Part shown: in pieces, positions 27,990 through 36,610 of the stretch
Position numbering within the stretch: position 1 is the first letter of the stretch
Layout: every line of letters starts with the position of its first letter
From: Psychroflexus sediminis
Lineage (GTDB): Bacteria; Bacteroidota; Bacteroidia; Flavobacteriales; Flavobacteriaceae
Reading direction: 5' to 3'
Length of the DNA: 64,000 nucleotides
NCBI RefSeq assembly: GCF_900099815.1
Contig: NZ_FNCW01000002.1
Coordinates: forward strand, 62,001-126,000
The notes under the pieces: model-generated
What the model saw: only the letters and a program-made list of their open reading frames with translations
The model's database searches: none
What the model was told of the DNA's origin: nothing
Translations under genes and position numbers: made by a program

Positions 27990-28025
27990 AAAGCCGTTTT
28001 AAAACACCTGTTTTAAAACGGCTTT
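27990..28025. terminator. Bidirectional terminator between rsmI and pyk
   Basis: A perfect 16-bp stem (AAAGCCGTTTTAAAAC at 27990-28005 with 28010-28025) and a 4-base loop, directly between the convergent rsmI and pyk genes. It has A/T runs suited to stopping transcription from both sides. Confidence 0.9.
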
Positions 28026-28042
28026 AGGTAAAGTTTGAGAGA

Positions 28043-29473
28043 TTAATTTATCTCTGATACTCGGAGTGTGTTTACCATACCTTTTGCCTCAATTGGCATG
28101 GCGGCCAGGTTGATGGTGAAGTCTCCTTTTTCAACATAATTTTTCTCCTTGGCAATAGAATTTATGTCATCTATCGTTTCGTCTGTACTCTCAAATTTGT
28201 CATAGTAAAAGGCTTTAACACCCCATAACAAGCTTAATTGTGTGAGAATTCTTTTGTTGGAGGTAAAGGCTAAAATATGAGAATCTGGTCTCCAGGCCGA
28301 AATCTGAAAGGCGGTATAACCACTATTGGTCAGTGTACAGATAGCGCTAGCGTCGATTTCATTGGCCATCAAAGCCGCGTGATAACATATGGATTTTGTG
28401 ATGTATCTCTTGGTTTTGATTTGTGGAGCCTCATGAGGAACGTTGATCAGGGGTGAGTTTTCAACACTTTTTAGAATTTGGGCCATCTTTTGAATCACCT
28501 GTACCGGGTATTTTCCTACAGAAGTTTCGCCAGATAACATCACAGCATCGGCACCATCCATCACCGAGTTGGCTACATCATTAACTTCAGCTCGCGTGGG
28601 GGTAAGACTGTCTATCATGGTTTCCATCATCTGAGTGGCGATGATGACAGGGATTCTAGCCTGCTTTGCTTTCAAAACAAGTTGTTTTTGAATCAGGGGA
28701 ACTTCGTGGGCAGGGACTTCTACCCCAAGGTCTCCACGGGCAACCATCAAGCCATCACAGTAAGCAATGATCTTATCGATGTTTTTGACACCTTCAGGTT
28801 TTTCAATTTTTGAAATAATCGGGATCTTATGAGCGCTGTGCTTCTTGATGATTTTCTGAAGTTGCTTTAAATCACTTGCAAATCTTACAAACGACAAGGC
28901 TATCCAGTCCACCTGAAGTTCACAGGCGAAAACAGCGTCTTCGACATCTTTATCCGTGAGTGCCGGAAGTGAAATATTCGTGTTTGGAAGGTTCACCCCC
29001 TTTTTAGATTTTAGCGGTCCTCCTTGTATGACTTTGGTTCTGACTTCACTTTCTTTATCGGTGGTCAGCACTTCAAAAATCAACTTTCCATCGTCAAGTA
29101 AAATGCGTTCTCCGGGTTTCACATCCTGTGGAAAGGTATCATAATTCATGTAAACCCGAGTTTTGGTACCTTCAAATTCTTCACCTGTAGCAAAGACAAT
29201 TTCGTCACCGGGCTCTACAACCACCTCGTCTTTCATCACGCCAACACGAAGCTTTGGCCCCTGTAAATCGCCAAGAATTCCAGCGTTAAAGCCATATTCT
29301 TCATTCAGATCCCGGATCATTTTTACACGCTCACGAACGTCGCTATGATCGGCATGAGAAAAATTGATTCTAAAAATATTGACACCAGCGTCGAGCATGT
29401 CCTTAAGGACTTCTTTTTTGCTTGTTGAAGGGCCAAGAGTGGAAACTATTTTTGTTTTCTTTGATGTTTTCAT
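28043..29473 (-). CDS. pyk: Pyruvate kinase
   Basis: Last step of glycolysis: phosphoenolpyruvate plus ADP to pyruvate plus ATP. 476 residues, full length. The N-terminal TKIVSTLGPSTSKKE, the substrate-binding RINFSHADH, the catalytic Lys in IPIISKIEKPEGVKNI with the metal-binding Glu, the MVARGDLGVEVP loop and the ATQMMETMIDSLTPTRAEV helix are all seen. The C-terminal regulatory domain is present. It overlaps the IPExxxVDY gene by one base (TAATG). Confidence 0.98.
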   Translation of the reverse strand: MKTSKKTKIVSTLGPSTSKKEVLKDMLDAGVNIFRINFSHADHSDVRERVKMIRDLNEEYGFNAGILGDLQGPKLRVGVMKDEVVVEPGDEIVFATGEEFEGTKTRVYMNYDTFPQDVKPGERILLDDGKLIFEVLTTDKESEVRTKVIQGGPLKSKKGVNLPNTNISLPALTDKDVEDAVFACELQVDWIALSFVRFASDLKQLQKIIKKHSAHKIPIISKIEKPEGVKNIDKIIAYCDGLMVARGDLGVEVPAHEVPLIQKQLVLKAKQARIPVIIATQMMETMIDSLTPTRAEVNDVANSVMDGADAVMLSGETSVGKYPVQVIQKMAQILKSVENSPLINVPHEAPQIKTKRYITKSICYHAALMANEIDASAICTLTNSGYTAFQISAWRPDSHILAFTSNKRILTQLSLLWGVKAFYYDKFESTDETIDDINSIAKEKNYVEKGDFTINLAAMPIEAKGMVNTLRVSEIN

Positions 29474-29955
29474 TAGTCTAAAATTAAGTGTTCTGGGTGT
29501 TTTATCGCATGACTTTCAATGGTGTAGGCCATCGAAATTTGATGCGTTTTTATCAGTTTTTTAATAATGAGTTCGGGCTTGAAAATATTCAATTCGTCCT
29601 CTATTTTTAACAGGTAATCTACGCGCTTGTATTCTTTCAATAAAAATGATGAAGTCCTCAAATTTTCGGTATCAAATAGATTATGAGCCGTCACAAACTC
29701 CTGTTCCAAGTCTACTTTATTACAAATCAAGTAAGATTTGGTATCCCATTCTCTGTTGAAATAATCGAATATGGGAAAACTTGCTGATTTTCCATTTACG
29801 GTCAGGTCGAGATTATTTTCCATTCTTTTGAAACTTGTTCCTAGAACAGAATTGATGAGATATGCAAGCTTATGGGGTTCCTGTTGAGAATGAATAGCTA
29901 TTAATTTAAAATCATAAATCTCAAAATCAGTTAAACTGAATTTTCTTTTTTTCAT
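29473..29955 (-). CDS. IPExxxVDY-family protein
   Basis: A 160-residue protein of the small Bacteroidota family named after an IPExxxVDY motif, usually found immediately upstream of pyk as here. In this copy the motif reads LKEYKRVDY, so Ile-Pro is replaced by Leu-Lys. There are no membrane segments or catalytic motifs. The function is unknown; the constant linkage to pyk suggests a role in its expression or regulation. The stop overlaps the pyk start. Confidence 0.85.
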   Translation of the reverse strand: MKKRKFSLTDFEIYDFKLIAIHSQQEPHKLAYLINSVLGTSFKRMENNLDLTVNGKSASFPIFDYFNREWDTKSYLICNKVDLEQEFVTAHNLFDTENLRTSSFLLKEYKRVDYLLKIEDELNIFKPELIIKKLIKTHQISMAYTIESHAIKHPEHLILD

Positions 29956-30090
29956 GATACGTAGTAATAGAAAATTTACATGCTTTCAAAGAAACCTTCT
30001 GTAAATATATGAAACAAAACAAGATGCATCAACTCTTGGCGGCATTTAATAGGAACTCAAGCTTAAGAAAACGTTTTCGTGGAAAGAATT

Positions 30091-30828
30091 TTAAGGCTTG
30101 ATGTAGTTCTGAAATGTAAAGTAAGCGCGTTGAGATGCTTTCTCTTCAGCTCTTTTCTTTGAGGTTTCTCTGGCTTTTCCAGAAATTTCGTTATTGATGA
30201 TAAGCTTTACAGAAAAATGCTTTTCTTCATCGCGACCCGGATCGTCTTCGGTCACAAATTCGAAGGAAAATTTATTTTTTTGACACCACTCAATCATCAG
30301 GCTTTTATAGCTCATCACCCGTTTTTCAAGTTGGGCCAGATCGACGTCTTCCTGGATTACTGTCCTGTAGATAAAGGTTTCGCAGGCTTTGAATCCCTTG
30401 TCGACGTAAATAGCACCAATAAGCGCTTCAAATAAATTGCCATTTATATTTTTACCTAGTTTTTCATTAGGGATTCCGGAAAGAATAAGATCGGTAAGAT
30501 TCAGTCGCTGACCCAGCAGGTCTAGATTTTTGCGGCTTACGATTTTAGACCGCATTTTGGTAAGGTAACCTTCATTTCCCTGGGGTGCATTTTCAAACAT
30601 ATAGGTTGAAATAACAGCACCGAGAATAGAATCTCCTAAAAACTCCAGGCGTTCATAACTTATGATTCGTCCTTCTTCGTTTTTTACTTTTAAGGAACGG
30701 TGTGTGAATGCCTGTTTATAAATGGGTAAGCTGCTAAGTTTTACTTTAACAATCTTTTGAATTTTTTGAAAAAAAATCCCGTCTGCTTCAGAACGGGATT
30801 CATTTAAAATATGTTTAAAAAATTTCAT
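30091..30828 (-). CDS. rnc: Ribonuclease III
   Basis: Cleaves double-stranded RNA in rRNA maturation and mRNA decay. 245 residues: an endonuclease domain with the signature ERLEFLGDSILGAVIS (residues about 59-74) and the second catalytic cluster GNLFEALIGAIYVDKG, then a C-terminal dsRNA-binding domain (MIEWCQKNKFSFEFV to RAEEKASQRAYFTF). It is the last gene of acpP-fabF-rnc, starting 15 bases after fabF, an order common in bacteria. Confidence 0.97.
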   Translation of the reverse strand: MKFFKHILNESRSEADGIFFQKIQKIVKVKLSSLPIYKQAFTHRSLKVKNEEGRIISYERLEFLGDSILGAVISTYMFENAPQGNEGYLTKMRSKIVSRKNLDLLGQRLNLTDLILSGIPNEKLGKNINGNLFEALIGAIYVDKGFKACETFIYRTVIQEDVDLAQLEKRVMSYKSLMIEWCQKNKFSFEFVTEDDPGRDEEKHFSVKLIINNEISGKARETSKKRAEEKASQRAYFTFQNYIKP

Positions 30829-30842
30829 TTGAAAGCAATAAA

Positions 30843-32096
30843 CTACTCATCCAATTTTTTAAAAGCTACGCAAGCATTGTGACCTCCAAAGCCAAAGGTG
30901 TTGCTCATGGCTACTTTTATGTTTCGCTCCTGAGGTTTGTTCAATGTAAGATTGAGCTCAGGATCAATATTTTCATCTGCAGTTTCATGATTGATCGTTG
31001 GTGGTACCAAATTATTTTGCATGGCTAAAATAGAAGCTATAGCCTCTACTGCTCCGGCGGCACCAAGTAAATGACCGGTCATGGATTTCGTAGAATTGAT
31101 ATTGATGTTCTTGGCGTGATCCCCAAAGACGTTTTTGATAGCTTTCAATTCTGCAACATCCCCAAGAGGCGTAGAAGTACCATGGGTATTGATGGTATCT
31201 ACATCTTCTGGCTTGAGTCCGGAATTTTCCAAGCAATTTTTCATCACAGCAATCACTCCTGTTCCTTCTGGATGAGGAGCGGTCATATGGTAAGCGTCAG
31301 AAGACATTCCTCCACCGATAACTTCCGCATAAATTTTTGCTCCTCGGGCTTTGGCGTGCTCATATTCTTCAAGAATAAGGGCTCCACCACCTTCTCCAAG
31401 AACAAAACCATCTCTGTTGGCATCAAAAGGTCTTGATGCTTTTTGAGGGTCGTCGTTCCTTGTAGAAAGAGCATGCATAGAATTAAATCCGCCCATTCCT
31501 GCCTGAGTTACTGCTGCTTCACTTCCTCCGGTAACCATGATGTCGCTGTAACCTAAACGAATGTAGTTAAGCGCATCTATCATGGCATTGGCAGAAGAGG
31601 CACATGCAGAAACTGTAGCATAATTGGGCCCCATAAATCCATGCTTGATAGAAATATTACCCGGGGCAATATCAGCTATCATTTTTGGGATAAAAAACGG
31701 GTTGAAGCGTGGGGTTCCGTCGCCTTTGGCAAAGTCAATGACTTCGTTTTGAAAGGTTTCTAAACCACCAATTCCAGCTCCCCAAATGACACCAATGCGA
31801 TACTTATCGACTACATCGAGATCCACACCGGAGTCCAGAATGGCTTCATCTGAAGCCACTAAGGCATATTGTGCAAATCTGTCAAGTCGCCGTACTTCTT
31901 TTCTGTCGAAGTGATCGTTGGCATTGAAATTTTTTATTTCACAGGCGAATTTTGTTTTAAATAAGGTAGTATCAAAATAGGTGATAGGGGCCGCACCGCT
32001 TTTGCCGGTTTTGAGGGCTTCCCAATATTCTGATATATTATTTCCTATGGGCGTAAGCGCCCCTAGACCAGTAACTACAACTCGCTTTAATTCCAT
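30843..32096 (-). CDS. fabF: Beta-ketoacyl-ACP synthase II
   Basis: Condenses malonyl-ACP with acyl-ACP in fatty-acid elongation. 417 residues with the KAS active site: nucleophile Cys in TVSACASSANAMIDA, first His in NTHGTSTPLGDVAE and second His in STKSMTGHLLGAAGAVEA. The C-terminal NTFGFGGHNACVAF loop is typical. It lies 14 bases after acpP, whose product carries its substrates. Confidence 0.98.
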   Translation of the reverse strand: MELKRVVVTGLGALTPIGNNISEYWEALKTGKSGAAPITYFDTTLFKTKFACEIKNFNANDHFDRKEVRRLDRFAQYALVASDEAILDSGVDLDVVDKYRIGVIWGAGIGGLETFQNEVIDFAKGDGTPRFNPFFIPKMIADIAPGNISIKHGFMGPNYATVSACASSANAMIDALNYIRLGYSDIMVTGGSEAAVTQAGMGGFNSMHALSTRNDDPQKASRPFDANRDGFVLGEGGGALILEEYEHAKARGAKIYAEVIGGGMSSDAYHMTAPHPEGTGVIAVMKNCLENSGLKPEDVDTINTHGTSTPLGDVAELKAIKNVFGDHAKNININSTKSMTGHLLGAAGAVEAIASILAMQNNLVPPTINHETADENIDPELNLTLNKPQERNIKVAMSNTFGFGGHNACVAFKKLDE

Positions 32097-32110
32097 GAAA
32101 TAAGACTATT

Positions 32111-32347
32111 TTATTTTTTTGCTTCTTCGATGTAAGAAACAGCTTGACCTACGGTTGAAATGTTCTCTGCCTGGTCGTCAGGTATCTGAATGTCAAATTC
32201 CTTTTCAAACTCCATAATGAGCTCTACTGTATCCAAAGAATCTGCTCCCAAATCGTTTGTAAAGCTAGCTTCTGTAACAACTTCGTTTTCGTCAACGCCC
32301 AACTTATCAACGATAATGGCTTTTACTCTTGATGCAATGTCTGACAT
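32111..32347 (-). CDS. acpP: Acyl carrier protein
   Basis: A 78-residue acidic carrier protein. The phosphopantetheine attachment Ser is in [19 protein letters not shown]. Length and the C-terminal helix [11 protein letters not shown] are normal. First gene of the acpP-fabF-rnc operon, with a clear Bacteroidota promoter upstream. Confidence 0.98.
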   Translation of the reverse strand: MSDIASRVKAIIVDKLGVDENEVVTEASFTNDLGADSLDTVELIMEFEKEFDIQIPDDQAENISTVGQAVSYIEEAKK

Positions 32348-32379
32348 GATTGTAATTTTTTATGTTTAATTTCAGTGCG

Positions 32380-32408
32380 CAAAAATATAAAACTTTAGTT
32401 TAAAACAA
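32380..32408 (-). promoter_or_regulatory. Promoter of acpP-fabF-rnc
   Basis: On the minus strand a TTG (32406-32408) is separated by 18 bases from TATTTTTG (32380-32387), a full match to the Bacteroidota TTG / TAnnTTTG promoter. It lies 33 bases before the acpP ATG. Confidence 0.7.
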
Positions 32409-32501
32409 GTTTTAAAGGTGAAAATGTGTTTAAATTTACATAATTATATTTTATAAATTCATTTTGAAATTGCTTAAATTTCAAATTCAATATCTATTTT
32501 A

Positions 32502-33089
32502 ATGGAAAAGTCAAAGTCAAATTCAAAGAAAAGGATTGTGGTTTTTGCTTCCGGTAACGGGACAAATGCGATAAATTTATATCATTATTTCCGAGATAAT
32601 GAAAAGGTTGAAGTTTCACACATACTCTCAAATAATAAAAAATCCAGGGTTTTACGACGAGCTCATGATCTGGGAATAAAATGTATTCATTTTGATAAGG
32701 AAGATCTGCAAGAATCTACCAACTTGCTGGAAGTGGTCAAAGAAATAAATCCGGATATCATTGCGCTGGCAGGATTTTTACTAAAAATACCAGAGTCTTT
32801 TTTAGCGGTTTTTCCCAATCAAATTGTCAACATTCATCCGTCACTCTTGCCAAAATACGGGGGAGAAGGCATGTATGGTGAACGGGTTTTTAAAAGAGTT
32901 TTAAAGAACAAGGATAAAGAAAGTGGCATTACGATACATTACGTCAGTACCCATTACGATGAAGGCGAAACAATTGCTCAGTTCAAAATTGATCTGGAAG
33001 ATAATGAGGACCTCAATTCTTTAGAAGAAAAAATTCATTCGCTTGAATACGAACATTATCCGAAAGAGATTGAAAAGCTATTGTTTTGA
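32502..33089 (+). CDS. purN: Phosphoribosylglycinamide formyltransferase
   Basis: Transfers a formyl group from 10-formyl-tetrahydrofolate to GAR in purine synthesis. 195 residues. The phosphate loop VVFASGNGTNAINLYHYF, the catalytic Asn-His in VNIHPSLLPKYGGEGMYG and the catalytic Asp in VSTHYDEGETIAQ are intact. It has its own promoter region, divergent from acpP, and rnhA follows after 3 bases. Confidence 0.95.
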   Translation: MEKSKSNSKKRIVVFASGNGTNAINLYHYFRDNEKVEVSHILSNNKKSRVLRRAHDLGIKCIHFDKEDLQESTNLLEVVKEINPDIIALAGFLLKIPESFLAVFPNQIVNIHPSLLPKYGGEGMYGERVFKRVLKNKDKESGITIHYVSTHYDEGETIAQFKIDLEDNEDLNSLEEKIHSLEYEHYPKEIEKLLF

Positions 33090-33092
33090 TGT

Positions 33093-33713
33093 ATGTCCAA
33101 ATCCTCTAAGTATTATGTTGTGTGGGAAGGCTACGAGCCGGGAATTTATACCTCCTGGCAGGACTGCAAGCTAAAAATTCAAAACTATCCCAACGCCAAA
33201 TACAAATCATTTTCCAGCCTGGAAGAAGCCAAGGACGCCTATGCGATGGGATTTTTTGGCTACCAAAAGCAAAAAAAACGCGTTTCCAAAACCTTTTCTA
33301 CTGAAGGTATCGAATGGAATTCCATCGCTGTAGATGCGGCTTCAAGCGGTAATCCGGGCAAAATGGAATACCGGGGCGTGGTGACCAAAACCAGGCAGGT
33401 ACTCTTTCATATGGGGCCATTTTCTCAGGGAACCAATAATATTGGTGAATTTCTCGCTTTGGTTCATGGTTTGGCGTTCTTAAAAGACAAAAAAAGCGAC
33501 TTGCCCATTTATACAGATTCCAGAATCGCCATGTCCTGGATCCGGCAGAAGAAATGCAAGACCAAATTAGGGCGGAATTCCAAAAATGAAAAGCTGTTTG
33601 AACTGATCAAAAGGGCTGAACTCTGGTTGTCGAAAAACAGGTTTAAAAACCCTGTTTTGAAATGGGAAACCAAAGCCTGGGGAGAAATCCCGGCTGATTT
33701 TGGGAGGAAGTAA
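33093..33713 (+). CDS. rnhA: Ribonuclease HI with N-terminal viroplasmin-like domain
   Basis: Removes RNA from RNA-DNA hybrids. 206 residues in two parts: a caulimovirus viroplasmin-type hybrid-binding domain (YYVVWEGYEPGIYTSWQDCK, residues 7-50) and an RNase H catalytic domain with the carboxylates Asp (AVDAASSGNPG), Glu (NIGEFLALVHG), Asp (IYTDSRIAM) and Asp (IPADFGRK). The VDAASSGNPG start of the domain differs slightly from the usual VDGAC. It lies 3 bases after purN. Confidence 0.95.
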   Translation: MSKSSKYYVVWEGYEPGIYTSWQDCKLKIQNYPNAKYKSFSSLEEAKDAYAMGFFGYQKQKKRVSKTFSTEGIEWNSIAVDAASSGNPGKMEYRGVVTKTRQVLFHMGPFSQGTNNIGEFLALVHGLAFLKDKKSDLPIYTDSRIAMSWIRQKKCKTKLGRNSKNEKLFELIKRAELWLSKNRFKNPVLKWETKAWGEIPADFGRK

Positions 33714-33765
33714 AGCTTAGTTTTAAAAGTCATAATTTAAAGGGTTAATTTAAACTTCTGTCCAA

Positions 33766-34547
33766 ATGAATATGAATTCATATTTTAAAGTGATTATCCT
33801 AATTTTCATCTTATGCTTCTTTTCGGGTTGCACTTCAGATGATAGTAATGAAATCAATGAGGTAATGAATATGATGATGGCGGAAGTGCTGAAGACTATC
33901 GTATTAATTTAGGTGTTGGAGAATCTGCAAAAGAGTTATTCACTGAAACTTCTATTACTAAATTTACTGTTGAAGTTGGCTGTGTGTAAGGCTTTGCTTT
34001 GACTAGTCAAGCACAACAAATAGTCATAAATTTTTAGCAGAACATCTCAATAAAAGTAGAGGGATTGAAATTGTACTCACTGAAATACCTTCTCAGTCTA
34101 AATAAAAATTATTCTGCTTAAGACTTAAGAACTATTGAAAATGACAATCGACAATTATTCCCAGCTGAGATTGAAATTACTATCTGGGTAAGTATTGTGG
34201 ATGGTAAATTTGAAGATGAATCGGTCATTGGTGTCGCTTGTCAAAACCTATCTACCTCTTTGATGGGCGGTATGATTGCTGAAAATACAGGAGGATTAAA
34301 TCAAGCCTTTAGATCCAGTATAAAAGCTACTGTTTTGACGCATGAACTTGGACATCTTCTTGATCTTGTGAACATAACAACCCCTATGATGAACGAGCAT
34401 CAGGCGAACGGGAATCATTGTGATGATTCAGACTGTTTAATGAATTCTGCTGTTGAAACTACAGATTTAGCCTCTTAATCACTTCTCCTATTCCAGAGCT
34501 AGATGAAAAACTGTAAGCTGGATTTAATAGAAAATGGAGCCAGCTAA
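33766..34547 (+). pseudogene. Broken zinc-metalloprotease lipoprotein gene
   Basis: The start codon and lipoprotein signal are intact (LCFFSGC followed by TSDDS), then the reading frame breaks repeatedly. The protein can be followed across frames: YRINLGVGESAKELFTETS, then LAEHLNKSRGIEIVLTEIPS, then DLRTIENDNRQLFPAEIEIT, then VLTHELGHLLDLVNITTPMM and HCDDSDCLMNSAVETTDLA, and finally CKLDLIENGAS before TAA at 34545. There are at least three frameshifts and several in-frame stops. The HELGH motif plus the downstream His/Cys/Met segment is that of secreted zinc metalloproteases. A 93-codon open piece (34197-34478) is only a fragment. It accounts for the roughly 900-base gap after rnhA. Confidence 0.8.
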
Positions 34548-34610
34548 CGACATACTTAGAGATGTTTTAGAATCTTCACTTATTTTAGCTTAAAATTTTA
34601 AAACTGTCAT

Positions 34611-35351
34611 ATGTTCAAGAACCATAAAATAGCTGTAGTTTTACCAGCCTATAATGCATCAAAAACACTTAAGCAGACATATTCAGAGATACCTTTTTCA
34701 ATAGTAGATGAGGTGATTTTAGTGGACGATTTTAGTCAAGATGATACTATTAAGATTGCCAAAAAACTTGGCATAAAGCATATTGTACAACATCAAAATA
34801 ATCTTGGTTACGGAGGTAACCAAAAAAGTTGTTACAATAAAGCTTTAGAACTAAAAGCAGATATCATTATAATGCTTCATCCTGACTATCAATATACACC
34901 TAAATTAATTGAATCTATATCCAGCATTATTGTAAATGATGTTTACCCTGTAGTTATTGCGTCAAGAATTTTAGGAAAAGGAGCAATCAAAGGAGGTATG
35001 CCTGTCTATAAATATATAGCTAATCGATTTTTGACCATGTTTCAAAACGTTTTGATGAATCAAAAACTTTCAGAGTACCATTCAGGCTATAGAGCGTATT
35101 CTGCAAAAGTTTTACATTCTATTAATTACGAAGAAAATTCCAATGACTTTATTTTTGACAACCAAATTCTGGCACAAATATTTGCAAAGGGGTTTGAAAT
35201 TGCAGAAGTCACTTGCCCAACCAAATACTTTGAAGAAGCATCATCTATAAATTTAAAGAGAAGTATTAAATACGGTTTTGGGGTTCTTAAAGTTTCTTTT
35301 CTTTATTTTTTCATGCAAATAAAACTTTACAAACATTCAATTTTTAAATAA
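34611..35351 (+). CDS. GT2-family glycosyltransferase (DPM1-like)
   Basis: A 246-residue family-2 transferase with KIAVVLPAYNASKTLKQTYS at the N-terminus, the nucleotide-binding VDDFSQDDT, the metal-binding HPDYQY (in place of DxD) and an acceptor-side HSGYRAYSAKVL. This type often transfers sugars to polyprenyl phosphate, giving lipid-linked donors. It ends in a hydrophobic segment (VSFLYFFMQIKLY). Its stop overlaps the next gene by one base (TAATG); the partner is a multi-span membrane protein, so the two may form a donor/GT-C pair. Confidence 0.88.
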   Translation: MFKNHKIAVVLPAYNASKTLKQTYSEIPFSIVDEVILVDDFSQDDTIKIAKKLGIKHIVQHQNNLGYGGNQKSCYNKALELKADIIIMLHPDYQYTPKLIESISSIIVNDVYPVVIASRILGKGAIKGGMPVYKYIANRFLTMFQNVLMNQKLSEYHSGYRAYSAKVLHSINYEENSNDFIFDNQILAQIFAKGFEIAEVTCPTKYFEEASSINLKRSIKYGFGVLKVSFLYFFMQIKLYKHSIFK

Positions 35352-36517
35352 TGCTTATTCGAAGCTTCTTTATTAAAAGGTCAATTTCCCTATTCATTTT
35401 ATTAGTTGTAAATTTTATTTTTTCATATAAATATTTAGAACGAATTGTTGATTTCCCTTTACTTCTTTCAGTGGTACTATCATCCATCTACTTCTTGATA
35501 TTATATTTCCCTCAAAGATTTTTACAAAATTTCAAGGAGAGTCAAATCAAAAACATAAATATTTTAATTTTAATATGTTTTTCTCTCATTTGTATTTATG
35601 TTTTTTCAAAAATTCAAGTTGAATCCCTTAACGTTGACCGCTGGAGTGTTATAACTAACTTTTGGGATGCTTTTTTTAGAGGAGAATACGTTTATTTAAG
35701 CACTTCAAATGTTGGTAATCCACCAGGACCAATGCCTTTTTATTTCATTATAGCCTTCCCTTTTTATCTTTTAGGTGAATTAGGTTTTATGTCATTAACA
35801 GGACTTTTCGCTTTTTATATTTTATGTCTTTACCAAAAAATAAATCCTTATAAAATATTTATATGCTTAATTTTCATTTGCTTATCGGCCTTTTATCTTT
35901 GGGAAGTTGTAAGTAGAAGTAATGTTTTATTAAACTCTACTTTAATTTTACTTTCAATTGTTTTTTTTGAGAATTTTAAAAAGTTCAATTATTTTAAGAT
36001 TATAATATCTTCATTAATCGTAGGGCTTCTTTTGTCAACTAGAAATGTATTTGCAATAGCTTATATCATATATTTCATGTATCTATTACTTTCAAAAAAA
36101 ATAAGTTTTTTGAAATTAGTGCTATTAACGATTTTTTCGATACTCTTTTTTTCATTGACGTTCTTGCCTTTTGTTTATAATCATTTTGATGATTTTTTTG
36201 TAATGAACCCTTTTATTGTTCAATCTTCGTTCTTAATACCCTTTGAATACACTATTATGTTTTTAATAATAGCGTTTTTATCTTCTTTAATTGCAAAATC
36301 ATTTCAGGATTCAATTTTTTATATAGGCATTAATTTATTTATCTCAATTTTCATTTATAGTGTGTATTTGATAATAAATTCTGGTTTTGTAGAGGCTTAC
36401 GAAGGAAGTGTCATAGATATTTCATATTTTATTTTTTGTGTACCATTTTTGTTATATACAATTTTAATAAGTCCAGAGAAAAGTAAAACGCAAACTAAAT
36501 ACAATTTTACAGGCTAA
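35351..36517 (+). CDS. Multi-span membrane protein, possible GT-C glycosyltransferase
   Basis: A 388-residue, very hydrophobic protein with about ten to eleven membrane segments and one conserved-looking external loop (LNVDRWSVITNFWDAFFRGE, then NVGNPPGPMPFYF). An Asp/Glu-containing first loop in a polytopic protein is typical of GT-C enzymes that use polyprenyl-phosphate sugars. The coupled GT2 gene supports that reading. No family is certain. The gene is strongly AT-rich relative to the next two genes. Confidence 0.6.
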   Translation: MLIRSFFIKRSISLFILLVVNFIFSYKYLERIVDFPLLLSVVLSSIYFLILYFPQRFLQNFKESQIKNINILILICFSLICIYVFSKIQVESLNVDRWSVITNFWDAFFRGEYVYLSTSNVGNPPGPMPFYFIIAFPFYLLGELGFMSLTGLFAFYILCLYQKINPYKIFICLIFICLSAFYLWEVVSRSNVLLNSTLILLSIVFFENFKKFNYFKIIISSLIVGLLLSTRNVFAIAYIIYFMYLLLSKKISFLKLVLLTIFSILFFSLTFLPFVYNHFDDFFVMNPFIVQSSFLIPFEYTIMFLIIAFLSSLIAKSFQDSIFYIGINLFISIFIYSVYLIINSGFVEAYEGSVIDISYFIFCVPFLLYTILISPEKSKTQTKYNFTG

Positions 36518-36582
36518 ATGATGTTGGTAAATAAGATTAAAAGCTTCGTTAATTCAAAAGCTCTAAACTGATTTCAATGCCC

Positions 36583-36590
36583 TATATTTG
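36583..36590 (+). promoter_or_regulatory. Candidate promoter -7 box of the sugar-kinase gene
   Basis: TATATTTG, perfect TAnnTTTG match, 20 bases before the ATG at 36611. No clear upstream TTG. Confidence 0.5.
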
Positions 36591-36610
36591 CAAAAAAAAA
36601 TTAAATAGTT

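Noticed and set aside
34197-34478. A 93-codon open frame with HELGH
   Set aside because: It is an internal fragment of the frameshifted metalloprotease gene and lacks its own start signals, so it was not called as a gene.
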